Below are positions 43,114 through 51,652 of a DNA stretch of 64,000 nt, piece by piece (positions within the stretch are counted from its first letter, which is position 1; every line of letters begins with the position of its first letter). The position numbers and the translations under genes are program-made. Origin of the DNA: BOG-1184 sp049514575 (lineage in GTDB: Bacteria > Fibrobacterota > Chitinivibrionia > Chitinivibrionales > Chitinispirillaceae); the NCBI GenBank assembly GCA_049514575.1, contig JBEKUX010000007.1, forward strand, positions 62,001 to 126,000. The letters run 5' to 3'. The notes below the pieces were generated by a model. The model did no database searches, had not been told where the DNA came from, and worked only from the letters and a program-made list of their open reading frames with translations.

Positions 43114-44004
43114 ATGGTGACGATACTTGGCGCAAGCGGAAAAACCGGAATGAAAACGACTGAAATCCTTCTCACCGAAGGTGAAAAAATACGGTGCGTA
43201 GGACGTTCGCTGGAACATATACAGCCGCTTATCGAAAGAGGCGCGGAGGCCTTTATCGGCGACCAGACGGACGCACGATTTCTCACCGGCGCCTTTATGG
43301 AAGCGAGTGCGGCCTATGCGCTTATTCCTCCGAAAATAGACGCAGATGATGTCAGGAACTATTACGATACCATGGGACAGGCATTGGTCAAGGCCGTAAA
43401 AAGGTCGGGATTGAAAAAAATCGTCTTTTTATCAAGTCTCGGAGCGGACCGCGATTCCGGCACCGGGCCGGTACTCGGCCTTCACGATGTGGAAAAAGCG
43501 CTCGACGCGCTTGCCGACGTCGATATGGTGTTTCTCCGTGCCGGTTACTTTTTCGAAAATACTCTTATGAACGTAAGCTTCATTAAAAACAACAAGATCA
43601 ATGTGAACCCGATTGATCCCGACGCTCCGATCCTCATGGTCGCGTCAAAGGACATCGGCGAGAAGGCCGCCGAACTTCTGGCAAAGCGCGATTTTTCGGG
43701 CCATACCGTCGTTGAGCTTTTCGGCGAACGCATTTCATACCGTGAGGTGACGAAAATAATCGGCGACAAGATCGGTATTCCCTATATGCCTTGCATCCAG
43801 ACGCCTGACCAGTACGCGATACAGAACATGATTGCAATGGGGATGTCGCAAAACATGGCGGAATCGTTCGTGGAACTTGCCCATGGGATCAGCCTCGGCG
43901 CGGTGACAACGACAAAACTCAACCCGGCAAAACCGAACGCGACGACGAAATTCAAGGATTTTGTGGATGAGGTATTTTATCCGTTATACAAAAAAGCAGC
44001 CTGA
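43114..44004 (+). CDS. NmrA-like NAD(P)-binding oxidoreductase (copy 2)
   Basis: A 296-residue homologue of the protein at 38228-39118, with VTILGASGKTGMK, KKIVFLSSLGADRDSGTGP, DMVFLRAGYFFENTLMN and ELFGERISYREVTKIIGDK. Conservation is throughout, so it is a duplicate in a second operon. AAAGGGG precedes the ATG. It is followed by WrbA (22 bp) and superoxide dismutase. By family it may be a quinone reductase of the QOR2/NmrA type. Confidence 0.88.
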   Translation: MVTILGASGKTGMKTTEILLTEGEKIRCVGRSLEHIQPLIERGAEAFIGDQTDARFLTGAFMEASAAYALIPPKIDADDVRNYYDTMGQALVKAVKRSGLKKIVFLSSLGADRDSGTGPVLGLHDVEKALDALADVDMVFLRAGYFFENTLMNVSFIKNNKINVNPIDPDAPILMVASKDIGEKAAELLAKRDFSGHTVVELFGERISYREVTKIIGDKIGIPYMPCIQTPDQYAIQNMIAMGMSQNMAESFVELAHGISLGAVTTTKLNPAKPNATTKFKDFVDEVFYPLYKKAA

Positions 44005-44025
44005 ACATTTAAAAGGAGGGACGCT

Positions 44026-44634
44026 ATGAAAGTTCTTATAGTATTCTATTCGGCATGGGGTCATCTTTACAGTATGGCAAAAGCCGCTGCTGAAGGCGTG
44101 CGTGAGGTAAAAGGGGCGAAAGCCGAACTGCGCCGCGTGCCGGAGACGCTGCCTGAAGCGATGCAGAAGCAGCTCGGCATAATAAACCTCCCGGACGTGC
44201 CGGTATGCACCATCGACGAACTGGCGTCCGCCGACGCGATCATCTTCGGCGCGCCGACCCGCTTCGGAAACATGTGCGGCCAGATGCGGCAGTTTCTCGA
44301 CGGCACAGGACCGCTGTGGGCCAAGGGCGCGCTGATCGGCAAAGTGGGCAGCGTTTTTACCGGCTCTGCCACTCAGCACGGCGGCCAGGAGTCCACGATC
44401 CTGAGTTTTCACACCACACTGCTGCACCACGGCATGATTGTCGTGGGCCTGCCCTATGCGTTCGAGGGGCAGACGCGGATGGACGAAATCACGGGCGGGT
44501 CGCCCTACGGCGCGTCGACTATTGCCGGAGGTAAAGGCGAGCGCCAGCCGAGCGCAAACGAGCTGGCTGCGGCAAAATTTCAGGGGAAGCATGTTGCAAC
44601 GATAACAGCGAAACTAATAACAAGTAAATCATGA
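44026..44634 (+). CDS. wrbA: NAD(P)H:quinone oxidoreductase WrbA
   Basis: A 202-residue flavodoxin-like protein that reduces quinones by two electrons using FMN. VFYSAWGHLYSMAKAAAEG is the FMN phosphate loop, PTRFGNMCGQMRQFLDGTG and TGSATQHGGQEST are the WrbA signatures. AAAGGAGGG precedes the ATG. It lies between NmrA-like and sodB genes under a common promoter, forming an operon against quinone and superoxide stress. Confidence 0.95.
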   Translation: MKVLIVFYSAWGHLYSMAKAAAEGVREVKGAKAELRRVPETLPEAMQKQLGIINLPDVPVCTIDELASADAIIFGAPTRFGNMCGQMRQFLDGTGPLWAKGALIGKVGSVFTGSATQHGGQESTILSFHTTLLHHGMIVVGLPYAFEGQTRMDEITGGSPYGASTIAGGKGERQPSANELAAAKFQGKHVATITAKLITSKS

Positions 44635-44666
44635 TATATTTTACTCTATAACAATAAGGAGGATTC

Positions 44667-45248
44667 ATGGAACATAAACTTCCCGCTTTACCGTTTGCCA
44701 TGGACGCGCTGGCGCCCGTCATTTCAAAGGAGACCCTTGAATACCACTATGGCAAGCACCATGCGGCCTATGTGACGAACCTCAACAAACTCATTGTTGG
44801 GACCGAGTTCGAGAGCCTTCCCCTCGAGGAAATCATCAAAAAGTCGCCGAGCGGAGGTATTTTCAACAATGCGGCCCAGATCTGGAACCATACGTTCTAC
44901 TGGCAGGGCCTGGCCCCGAAAAGCGGCGGAGAACCGGCCGGCGCGGTCGCCGAGGCGATCAGAAAGAACTTCGGTTCATTCGACAAATTCAAGGAACAAT
45001 TCACGAAAACTGCGGTCACGACCTTCGGATCGGGTTGGGCCTGGCTTGTCAAGACCAGTGACGGAAAACTTGCCATTGAAAGCACGAGCAACGCCGGCAC
45101 CCCGCTCAAGGACGGCAGAAAACCGCTCCTCACCTGCGACGTATGGGAACACGCCTACTACATCGATTACCGGAACAACAGGGCCGGCTATGTGGAAGCG
45201 TTCTGGAAACTGGTGAACTGGAAGTTTGTGGCGGAGAACCTCGGATAA
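44667..45248 (+). CDS. sodB: Superoxide dismutase, Fe/Mn family (probably Fe)
   Basis: A 193-residue enzyme. Metal ligands are the His in YHYGKHHAAYV, the His in IWNHTFYWQGL, and Asp and His in CDVWEHAYYID. FNNAAQIWNHTFYW and the Gln-less N-terminal domain fit the FeSOD branch. No signal peptide, so cytoplasmic. AAGGAGG precedes the ATG. Last gene of the NmrA-WrbA-Sod operon; a terminator-like stem follows at 45266. Confidence 0.96.
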   Translation: MEHKLPALPFAMDALAPVISKETLEYHYGKHHAAYVTNLNKLIVGTEFESLPLEEIIKKSPSGGIFNNAAQIWNHTFYWQGLAPKSGGEPAGAVAEAIRKNFGSFDKFKEQFTKTAVTTFGSGWAWLVKTSDGKLAIESTSNAGTPLKDGRKPLLTCDVWEHAYYIDYRNNRAGYVEAFWKLVNWKFVAENLG

Positions 45249-45265
45249 CAGAAGGTACTGCCGAT

Positions 45266-45304
45266 AAAAAATCCTCATGGGAATTGGTTCCCACCGGGGA
45301 TTTT
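45266..45304 (+). terminator. Terminator-like stem-loop after sodB
   Basis: AAAAAATCC and inner GGGAA pair with TTCCC and GGATTTT around TTGG; TTTTA ends the stem. It fits an intrinsic terminator with internal bulges. Confidence 0.6.
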
Positions 45305-45322
45305 ATCCGCCTACGCAGAAGA

Positions 45323-45449
45323 CCTCGGGCGTAAGCCCGGGGATGAATGCGTCGGACGGACCTGCCGTAGCTTTAGCGAAGGCAGGTTCTTGAAATGTTT
45401 CGGCGGATTCCGCCGAACAATAGTAGGTACCACGGCCGTAAGGCCGTGG
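45323..45449. repeat. Cluster of four hairpins, two with GTAA loops
   Basis: CCTCGGGC-GTAA-GCCCGGGG (45323-45342), ACCTGCC-N14-GGCAGGT (45360-45387), TTCGGCGGA-TTCCGCCGAA (45399-45418) and CCACGGCC-GTAA-GGCCGTGG (45430-45449) follow each other. Two have loops of the stable GNRA type. They look REP-like and may act as mRNA-stability or boundary elements. Confidence 0.6.
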
Positions 45450-45487
45450 GGCTCCATTACAGCGGGTGCGCTCCTGCCCTGGACGTG

Positions 45488-46111
45488 TTACAGCTTGATT
45501 CGTACTCCTGCCTTCAGCTCCATGCCTTTGTTCGTGAGCGAATTGTCCGCCCCGGCATTCTTGTCGATATTGCTCAAGCCTAAATCATAAACGAACTCGA
45601 CAAACGGCACTATTTTCGGCAGGCCGAGTTCCATGCCTGCGCCGAAATCAAGCCCGAAATCGATCGGATTCAAGCCGTCTTTTATGTCGGTAGATTGACC
45701 GGTCACTTCGTTTTTTGCCGACAAAAGCAGGCCGAAATTAAAACCCGCAAGTGCGTAGGGGCTTATAAGGGGGAAAGCACGGTATTTTAATTTTGCATGA
45801 ACAGGCAGCATGCAATACGATAATGCTTTCTCCTCGATATTGCCGATGTCATTCGTCCATTTGGCGCCACGCTGTTCATACGCGATGCCGGATTCGACTG
45901 AAAACAGATTCATGATGACGATATCCAGGACGCCGCCGGCAACCAGACCGTTTTTCGTGTCGCTGGTAACCGAATTTCCACCGCCGCTGTTAGTCTGTTT
46001 GAACATGCTGACCCCGGCAGTGACTCCGGCCTGCAGACCCACCTGCGCAAAAACCGATGCAGTAATGAGAACGACGATACCTGCAGTCCTGCTAAAAAGC
46101 CGCATTTTCAT
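45488..46111 (-). CDS. Outer-membrane beta-barrel protein (PorT-like)
   Basis: A 207-residue protein with a signal peptide (MKMRLFSRTAGIVVLITASVFA). GLQAGVTAGVSMFKQ, GLVAGGVLDIVIMNLFSVESG, SPYALAGFNFGLLLSA and a C-terminal strand GMELKAGVRIKL are typical of small PorT-like barrels of FCB bacteria. The last residues fit recognition by BamA. AAAGGAG precedes the ATG. No assigned function; convergent with sodB. Confidence 0.75.
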   Translation of the reverse strand: MKMRLFSRTAGIVVLITASVFAQVGLQAGVTAGVSMFKQTNSGGGNSVTSDTKNGLVAGGVLDIVIMNLFSVESGIAYEQRGAKWTNDIGNIEEKALSYCMLPVHAKLKYRAFPLISPYALAGFNFGLLLSAKNEVTGQSTDIKDGLNPIDFGLDFGAGMELGLPKIVPFVEFVYDLGLSNIDKNAGADNSLTNKGMELKAGVRIKL

Positions 46112-46287
46112 TTGCCGCTCCTTTCGGAATGTTTATTTTTTTCGGCGCCTGCCCTGGTTGTTGTAAAATATTTAACCGTTTGCACGAATACAAATTTCTC
46201 AGTCTGCCGCGGACGACATCTTCAGGTCGGCTGTTATTTCCTGATACTCTGGCACTATTCCACCAGCATAAACAATTTTTCGGAGGT

Positions 46288-46959
46288 ATGAAGCGCTGCA
46301 GCACCGATATCAATGTAGTGTACCGGATCCTTAAAAAAGAGTTCGCGAAGAACCGCGTTCCGGTGGTCGATCTCATCGAGGCCCAGACCAAAGACCCTTT
46401 CAAGATCCTGGTCACGACCATGCTCAGCGCGCGCACAAAAGACCAGACTACACGTACCGCGGCGCAGCGGCTTTTCGTGGTGATCAATACCTTCGACGAT
46501 CTTGACAAAATTTCTCTTTCCACGATAGAAAAAATGATCTATCCGGTCGGCTTTTACCACGCAAAAGCGCGTAATCTGAAAAAATGGCCGTCTATTATCA
46601 AAGAAAACTTCGGCGGCGTCATACCCGACACGGTGGATGCACTGGTCAATCTTCCGGGCGTGGGCAGAAAAACAGCCAATCTCGTTGTGGCATTAGGGTT
46701 CAACAAGCCGGCGGTATGCGTTGATGTTCACGTGCACCGGATTTTCAACCGCATAGGCTATCTTGTGTCAAAAACTCCGCTTGAAACCGAAATGTTTCTC
46801 CGCAAAAATCTGCCGGTCAGGTACTGGACCACCTTCAACTCCTATTTCGTCTCATTCGGTCAGCACACCTGTTTTCCTCGGAATCCGCGCTGCGACCGGT
46901 GCCCGGTCCGTCGCTATTGCGGCAGGGTCAATGTTGAAACGAAATACGGTACAGGATGA
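46288..46959 (+). CDS. nth: Endonuclease III (DNA glycosylase/AP lyase)
   Basis: A 223-residue enzyme that removes oxidised pyrimidines in base-excision repair. LPGVGRKTANLV carries the catalytic Lys in the HhH motif, VDVHVHRI the catalytic Asp, and CFPRNPRCDRCPVRRYC the C-x6-C-x2-C-x5-C [4Fe-4S] cluster. I chose the ATG at 46288, with GGAGG very close; the frame is open to 46129. The stop overlaps the rtcB start as ATGA. Confidence 0.95.
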   Translation: MKRCSTDINVVYRILKKEFAKNRVPVVDLIEAQTKDPFKILVTTMLSARTKDQTTRTAAQRLFVVINTFDDLDKISLSTIEKMIYPVGFYHAKARNLKKWPSIIKENFGGVIPDTVDALVNLPGVGRKTANLVVALGFNKPAVCVDVHVHRIFNRIGYLVSKTPLETEMFLRKNLPVRYWTTFNSYFVSFGQHTCFPRNPRCDRCPVRRYCGRVNVETKYGTG

Positions 46960-48152
46960 AAAAACGCGATCTTGAAAAAACACCTTCGGCCGCGGCACCA
47001 TACCGGATCTGGGGCGCTGATATTGACAAAGATGCAATTGCCCAGATGGAGCGAGCGTGCTCTCTGCCCGTGGCCGTACGCGGCGCGCTCATGCCGGACG
47101 CGCACGTGGGCTATGGCCTGCCTATCGGCGGCGTGCTTGCGGTGCGCGACGCGGTCATCCCCTACGCGGTGGGCGTGGACATCGCCTGCCGCATGAAAAT
47201 GACCGTGTTCGACCTTCCGCCAGATCTCCTGCAAAGCGATCCGGAACGGTTTAAGACTGCAATAAACAGCGGAACGCTGTTCGGCGTGGGCGCCGCCTAC
47301 CGGAAGAGGCGCCAGCACCCGGTCATGGATCTTGACTGGTCTGTCTCGCCCGTCACTCTGCAGAATAAAGATCTGGCATGGGGCCAGCTCGGAACGAGCG
47401 GGAGCGGCAACCATTTCGTGGAGTTCGGGATTTTGACAGTTGAGAAACCGGAAACCGGGCTCGGTCCCGGAGTGTATCTGGCGCTTTTGAGCCACAGCGG
47501 AAGCCGGGGCATTGGCGCAAAGGTCGCCTCCTGTTACAGCAAAACGGCCATGCAGAAACACCGCGAACTGCCGAAGGAGTTCCAGCACCTGGCCTGGCTC
47601 GACATGCGTTCGCATGAAGGGAAGGAGTACTGGGCCGCCATGAAGCTCATGGGCAGATACGCTGCCGCAAACCATGGGCTGATCCATGAGCAGATCGCCG
47701 CGCACCTCGGCGCCCGTGTGCTCCTTGACATTGAGAACCATCACAATTTTGCCTGGAAGGAACTCCATGACGGAAAAGAAGTGATTGTGCACCGCAAGGG
47801 CGCCACGCCTGCCGCCGCAGGCCTGCGGGGGATCATTCCCGGCTCAATGGGAACGCCGGGTTTTGTGGTTCAGGGCAAAGGGAACGAGGCTGCGCTCATG
47901 AGCGCGGCCCACGGCGCTGGCCGGCGTATGAGCCGCACGGCCGCAAAGCGGCAGTTCACCTGGAACGATGCGCGCGGCCTGCTCGATGCGGCCGGCGTGA
48001 CACTCATCTCGGCCGGACTCGACGAGGTGCCCATGGTATATAAAGACATCTTCAAGGTCATGTCCGCGCAGGCGGACCTCGTGGAAATCCTGGCCAGGTT
48101 TGACCCGAAAATCGTGAAGATGGCGGAGGGCAGGGAACGAGCGGAAGATTGA
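46956..48152 (+). CDS. rtcB: RtcB-type RNA ligase
   Basis: A 398-residue tRNA/RNA ligase that joins 2',3'-cyclic phosphate or 3'-phosphate to 5'-OH ends using GTP and manganese. HVGYGLPIGGV, AVGVDIACRM, GTSGSGNHFVE, SHSGSRGIG, ENHHNFAW and GSMGTPGFVVQGKGN are its signatures; HGAGRRMSR is near the guanylation His region. Length is at the short end (E. coli about 408). ATGA overlap with nth couples DNA and RNA repair. No archease gene is adjacent. Confidence 0.95.
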   Translation: MKKRDLEKTPSAAAPYRIWGADIDKDAIAQMERACSLPVAVRGALMPDAHVGYGLPIGGVLAVRDAVIPYAVGVDIACRMKMTVFDLPPDLLQSDPERFKTAINSGTLFGVGAAYRKRRQHPVMDLDWSVSPVTLQNKDLAWGQLGTSGSGNHFVEFGILTVEKPETGLGPGVYLALLSHSGSRGIGAKVASCYSKTAMQKHRELPKEFQHLAWLDMRSHEGKEYWAAMKLMGRYAAANHGLIHEQIAAHLGARVLLDIENHHNFAWKELHDGKEVIVHRKGATPAAAGLRGIIPGSMGTPGFVVQGKGNEAALMSAAHGAGRRMSRTAAKRQFTWNDARGLLDAAGVTLISAGLDEVPMVYKDIFKVMSAQADLVEILARFDPKIVKMAEGRERAED

Positions 48153-48277
48153 AATACAAAACAAATGTTTTTTATGGGTCGCCCGAGGCGAAGGTTAAAT
48201 TAACAATAAACCGCCGAAATTGCTCGTTTTTTTACTGACAGGTGAAGATATCGTTTCCCGCAGGATATTCACTGTTT

Positions 48278-49012
48278 TCAGGCGCTTTCGAGGAATTCGA
48301 CAAGCTTTTTCAGCGCAACCCTGAACCTGAACATGAGGCCTGCCATCTCCTCGGCGGTAAGATAGTCCTTCAATTCATTTTCTATTTTCTCCTGTGTCAC
48401 GGACTCAATAAATTCATCCAATTTTCCGGAAAGATCGGAAACCGTCATCCTGACTTTCGATGTCCTGCCTGACGTACGGACTTCGGTGGCTGACAGCCGC
48501 TGTTTCAAAACGCCGAGATCAGGCCGAATACCAAGCCTTTCAACAAGGAAATAAATATCATACATGTCCCGCATCAGGCGACGCTCGTTCCATGCCGCAA
48601 GCTTATGCGCCAGGGCGTGATCGAAGCGCATGGCCCTTATTATCCGTCCCTGTTGCCGGTTTGCGCGTGCCAGCGGTGCGGTGCTCATCTCGATTGAAGG
48701 ACACTCTTTTGCCGCATTGATTTCGATCTGCAGTTTCAGGTTCTGATATTCGACGATACAGCGCAGGCATTTGGAATTAATTGAGCTGGTCACCCTGACA
48801 CCTGCGATTTCCTGCAGGGTTCTGACGACGATGTCCCTCAGGTCTCTTTTCGAAGAAAACGGGACAAAGACGTAATCAAGGTCATTGGTAAAACGAGGAC
48901 AATCGGCGAGCCGCAGTTCCATGCCGCCCTTTACTATCGCATAGTTCGCCAGCCGGTCGGCAAAATGGTTCATGACCATGACCATCAGCGGGTCAAGATT
49001 ATTGACGTTCAT
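48278..49012 (-). CDS. AbiEii-type nucleotidyltransferase toxin
   Basis: A 244-residue protein with the MNT/AbiEii motif KGGMELRLADCPRFTNDLDY, where GG and the D-x-D supply the nucleotide-binding centre. The C-terminal half is helical (FLVERLGIRPDLG). In type IV AbiE systems this toxin uses nucleotides to modify tRNA or block growth, leading to phage abortive infection. Its 5' end overlaps the antitoxin gene by 14 bp. Confidence 0.88.
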   Translation of the reverse strand: MNVNNLDPLMVMVMNHFADRLANYAIVKGGMELRLADCPRFTNDLDYVFVPFSSKRDLRDIVVRTLQEIAGVRVTSSINSKCLRCIVEYQNLKLQIEINAAKECPSIEMSTAPLARANRQQGRIIRAMRFDHALAHKLAAWNERRLMRDMYDIYFLVERLGIRPDLGVLKQRLSATEVRTSGRTSKVRMTVSDLSGKLDEFIESVTQEKIENELKDYLTAEEMAGLMFRFRVALKKLVEFLESA

Positions 49013-49607
49013 CGTTGAGGAACCCCGTCACGAAATTGACAAAACGCGGATTTTTATATTTTTTCAGGTACGCGGCTATTTTTCTGCGGTCCAACCGTGA
49101 GAGCGTCATGTCCGTGTAAATATTAAACGAGAATTTTTGCCCCTTCTGATAAAAATAGAGCGCGTCAAGAAACGCTTTTTCCGGCGTTGCGATGTTCACA
49201 CCGTCTTTGTTTTCAAACCCGAAAAAAAGATGCGGGGCGATACCGAGATACTGCAGCGAAAAACCGCCCTTCCGGTAAAACTTGCTGCGCCCTGTCTTGA
49301 CCGCATACAGCGTCCGCGCAGGCACGCTCCCGATAATCAACTCCTGCGCGAGAACGGTACCAAGACTGATATAGGAATTTTTATTCAGCCGCGCCGACAA
49401 CACCTGCACATCAAAATCCCCGGCCGTATAATACCCCCGGATAAACCGGCTGAGGGCATGGCTCTTTTCCAGACGGCCGACCCGGCGGTTCAGAACGACA
49501 GGATTGCTTTCGTTAAAAAGATTTACCAGATCGGCCTTTGAAAAAACCCCGCCCATTCCAGACGACCATTTTTGAAGTAGCTTATAGTCCAGTAGAGCAT
49601 CTTTCAT
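48999..49607 (-). CDS. AbiEi-type antitoxin
   Basis: A 202-residue DNA-binding antitoxin. The N-terminal winged helix (VFSKADLVNLFNESNPVVL, NRRVGRLEKSHALSRFIRG) is followed by the AbiEi domain (YISLGTVLAQELIIG, IATPEKAFLDALYF). ATG 49607 or 49613 starts it; no ribosome site is visible and a TATTAT lies just before, so translation may be leaderless. It likely represses its own promoter. It lies upstream of and overlaps the toxin gene, the standard AbiE order. Confidence 0.85.
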   Translation of the reverse strand: MKDALLDYKLLQKWSSGMGGVFSKADLVNLFNESNPVVLNRRVGRLEKSHALSRFIRGYYTAGDFDVQVLSARLNKNSYISLGTVLAQELIIGSVPARTLYAVKTGRSKFYRKGGFSLQYLGIAPHLFFGFENKDGVNIATPEKAFLDALYFYQKGQKFSFNIYTDMTLSRLDRRKIAAYLKKYKNPRFVNFVTGFLNDERQ

Positions 49608-49690
49608 ATGCATACATAATATACAAAATATGATATTTACTGTCAATATGATTATTCGGTAGGTTTTTAGGTTGGACGAAAGATTTCTGG

Positions 49691-49718
49691 GTAGAGACGC
49701 ACCGCCGTGCGTCTCTAC
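49691..49718. repeat. GTAG-type palindromic hairpin
   Basis: GTAGAGACGCAC-CGCC-GTGCGTCTCTAC is a perfect 12-bp stem. It lies between the end of citrate synthase and the start of the AbiE operon. It fits REP-like palindromes that start with GTAG and could also terminate citrate synthase transcription. Confidence 0.65.
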
Positions 49719-49747
49719 GGGCGAGGGAAACGTCATAAAAATAAATG

Positions 49748-51124
49748 CTATTTCCGATTATTTATCGGCACGTAATGCGCCTTCTCGGACACGCTCTTGT
49801 ACGCGGGACGCATGATCCTTCCGCCGCTGAGAATCTCCTCGATCCGGTGTGCCGACCAGCCCGCCATGCGGGATACCGCAAAAATCGGCGTGAAAAGTTC
49901 GCGCGGGATATTGAGCATGCTGTAGATAAAACCCGAATAAAAATCGACATTGGTGGCAAGCGGCCGGGACTGCTGCTTGTGTTCCGAAATCACGTGCGGC
50001 GCGCACCGTTCAACGGTACGGTAGAGCTTATATTCATCGAGCCGCGATTTTTCTCCGGCAAGCTCCTCGGCCTTCTCGCGCAGGATGACGGCGCGCGGGT
50101 CAGACAGCGTGTACACGGCATGCCCGATCCCGTAAATCAATCCCTTCCGGTCGAACGCCTCTTTGCGGAGGATTTTTGATAGGTAGGCGGACACCTCATC
50201 GTCGTCTTTCCAGTCTTTGACATGGCCCTTGATGTCGTCAAACATCTCCGCGACCCTGATATTGGCGCCGCCGTGCTTCGGACCTTTGAGCGAACCGATG
50301 GCCGCCGCAATGGCCGAATAGGTGTCGGTGTCCGACGACGTGACCACGTGCAGGGCAAACGCGGAGTTGTTTCCGCCGCCGTGTTCGGCATGGAGCACGA
50401 GCGACAGGTCGAGGATTTCTGCTTCGAGCGGCGTGTAGGCACAATCGGGCCGCACCAGATAAAGGAAATTCTCTGCGGTGCTGAGCCCGGCCTGCGGTTT
50501 GTGGAGGTAAAGGCTCTTGTTGTCGTAATAGTGCCGTTTCGCCTGGTACCCGTAGGCCGCCATGGTGGGAACACGGCCGATCATTTCTATGCACTGGCGA
50601 AGCACGTTTTTTATGCTGATATCGTCGGGATTGCTGTCGTACGAATAGCACGCAAGGACCGCCCGCGCCAGCTTGTTCATGATGTCGGGACTTGGCGCCT
50701 TAAGGATCATGTTTTCGGTAAAACCCTCGGGCAGATCGCGGCAGGCGCCGACCATCTCGGAAAACCGCTCAAGCTGTTCCTTCGTCGGCAGATGACCGAA
50801 GAGCAGCAGATACGCCGTTTCTTGAAACCCGTGCCGTTTTTCGGCCTGAAACCCCCGCACGATCTCGTCGAGCTCGATGCCGCGGTACCGCAGCCGTCCC
50901 TCGACCGGCATCTTTTCGTTTTCGTCAACAATGTACCCGTGCACGTCGCCGATACTGGTAAGCCCGACCAGCACGCCGGTGCCGTTGGCATTGCGCAAAC
51001 CCCGCTTGACGTTATATTTCCGGTACAACTGCGGGTCGATCGTGCCCGAGTCGATTGAGATGCGGGTAAGGTCGTCAAGATACTGACGCTCGAATTCGGA
51101 GATCTGTCTTTCCCTGAGATTCAT
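49748..51124 (-). CDS. gltA: Citrate synthase
   Basis: A 458-residue enzyme that condenses acetyl-CoA and oxaloacetate at the entry to the TCA cycle. Catalytic residues are the His in HAEHGGGNNS, the His in GPKHGGAN and the Asp in NVDFYSGFIY. The N-terminal extension of about 60 residues is longer than in type I enzymes and fits a larger bacterial subgroup. It stands alone, with the GTAG hairpin after it. Confidence 0.95.
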   Translation of the reverse strand: MNLRERQISEFERQYLDDLTRISIDSGTIDPQLYRKYNVKRGLRNANGTGVLVGLTSIGDVHGYIVDENEKMPVEGRLRYRGIELDEIVRGFQAEKRHGFQETAYLLLFGHLPTKEQLERFSEMVGACRDLPEGFTENMILKAPSPDIMNKLARAVLACYSYDSNPDDISIKNVLRQCIEMIGRVPTMAAYGYQAKRHYYDNKSLYLHKPQAGLSTAENFLYLVRPDCAYTPLEAEILDLSLVLHAEHGGGNNSAFALHVVTSSDTDTYSAIAAAIGSLKGPKHGGANIRVAEMFDDIKGHVKDWKDDDEVSAYLSKILRKEAFDRKGLIYGIGHAVYTLSDPRAVILREKAEELAGEKSRLDEYKLYRTVERCAPHVISEHKQQSRPLATNVDFYSGFIYSMLNIPRELFTPIFAVSRMAGWSAHRIEEILSGGRIMRPAYKSVSEKAHYVPINNRK

Positions 51125-51197
51125 AAAAACCGTCCTTATTGTGCTTCAAAAATATGTTCCCGCGGGCTTAGAAAATAATAGGAATATTTTTTCCCAA

Positions 51198-51354
51198 TTG
51201 GCTAAAGATATTCGATTGAGTGTGGGGTGCCTGCCTGCCGACCCGCTACTCCAGCGAGTTAGCGTGGCGAGAGCCTCGGCGCAGGCAGGGGCGCCATTTG
51301 TTCAGGTTTGAGCTTCAGCGTACCCCCACCCTCAAGCTTCAGTGGAATTGAAAT
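51198..51354 (+). repeat. MITE-like repeat, copy C (rearranged)
   Basis: It begins TTGGCTAAAG and contains GAGTGTGGGG and CCCCCACCCTCAAGCTTCAG, both shared with copies A and B. Between them lies the GC-rich module (about 51229-51294), here in reverse orientation and at the left side. The right end is not clear. The rest of the 528-bp gene-free stretch 51125-51652 holds a G12 run (51395-51406) and no convincing gene. Confidence 0.65.
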
Positions 51355-51652
51355 TAAAAAAAAGAGATAATAATCCATTTTTTATGACGCTTGAGGGGGG
51401 GGGGGGATGTTTGCATACGCGCTGTGCATTTCCTGAAAGAGGCCTTTGGCGGCCTGAGCGAGGGAGGCATATGTTCACGCGAAGCGTGGAGTTCGGCAGG
51501 ATGCACTAAGTTAAAAAGCCTGCCGAGCGAAGGGGAATTCCGCGTCAAAGGCCAATGGAAGGAGGGTACAGCGCGTAAAATATGAAACCATTATTATTGC
51601 TAAAGGCACCTATTTGGGTATGTTGTTTGACAGAACATATTTTTAGTTATTA

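Noticed and set aside
51391..51585. 64-codon plus-strand ORF starting at the G12 run
   Set aside because: Begins in a homopolymer within repeat-derived sequence, with no ribosome site or family.
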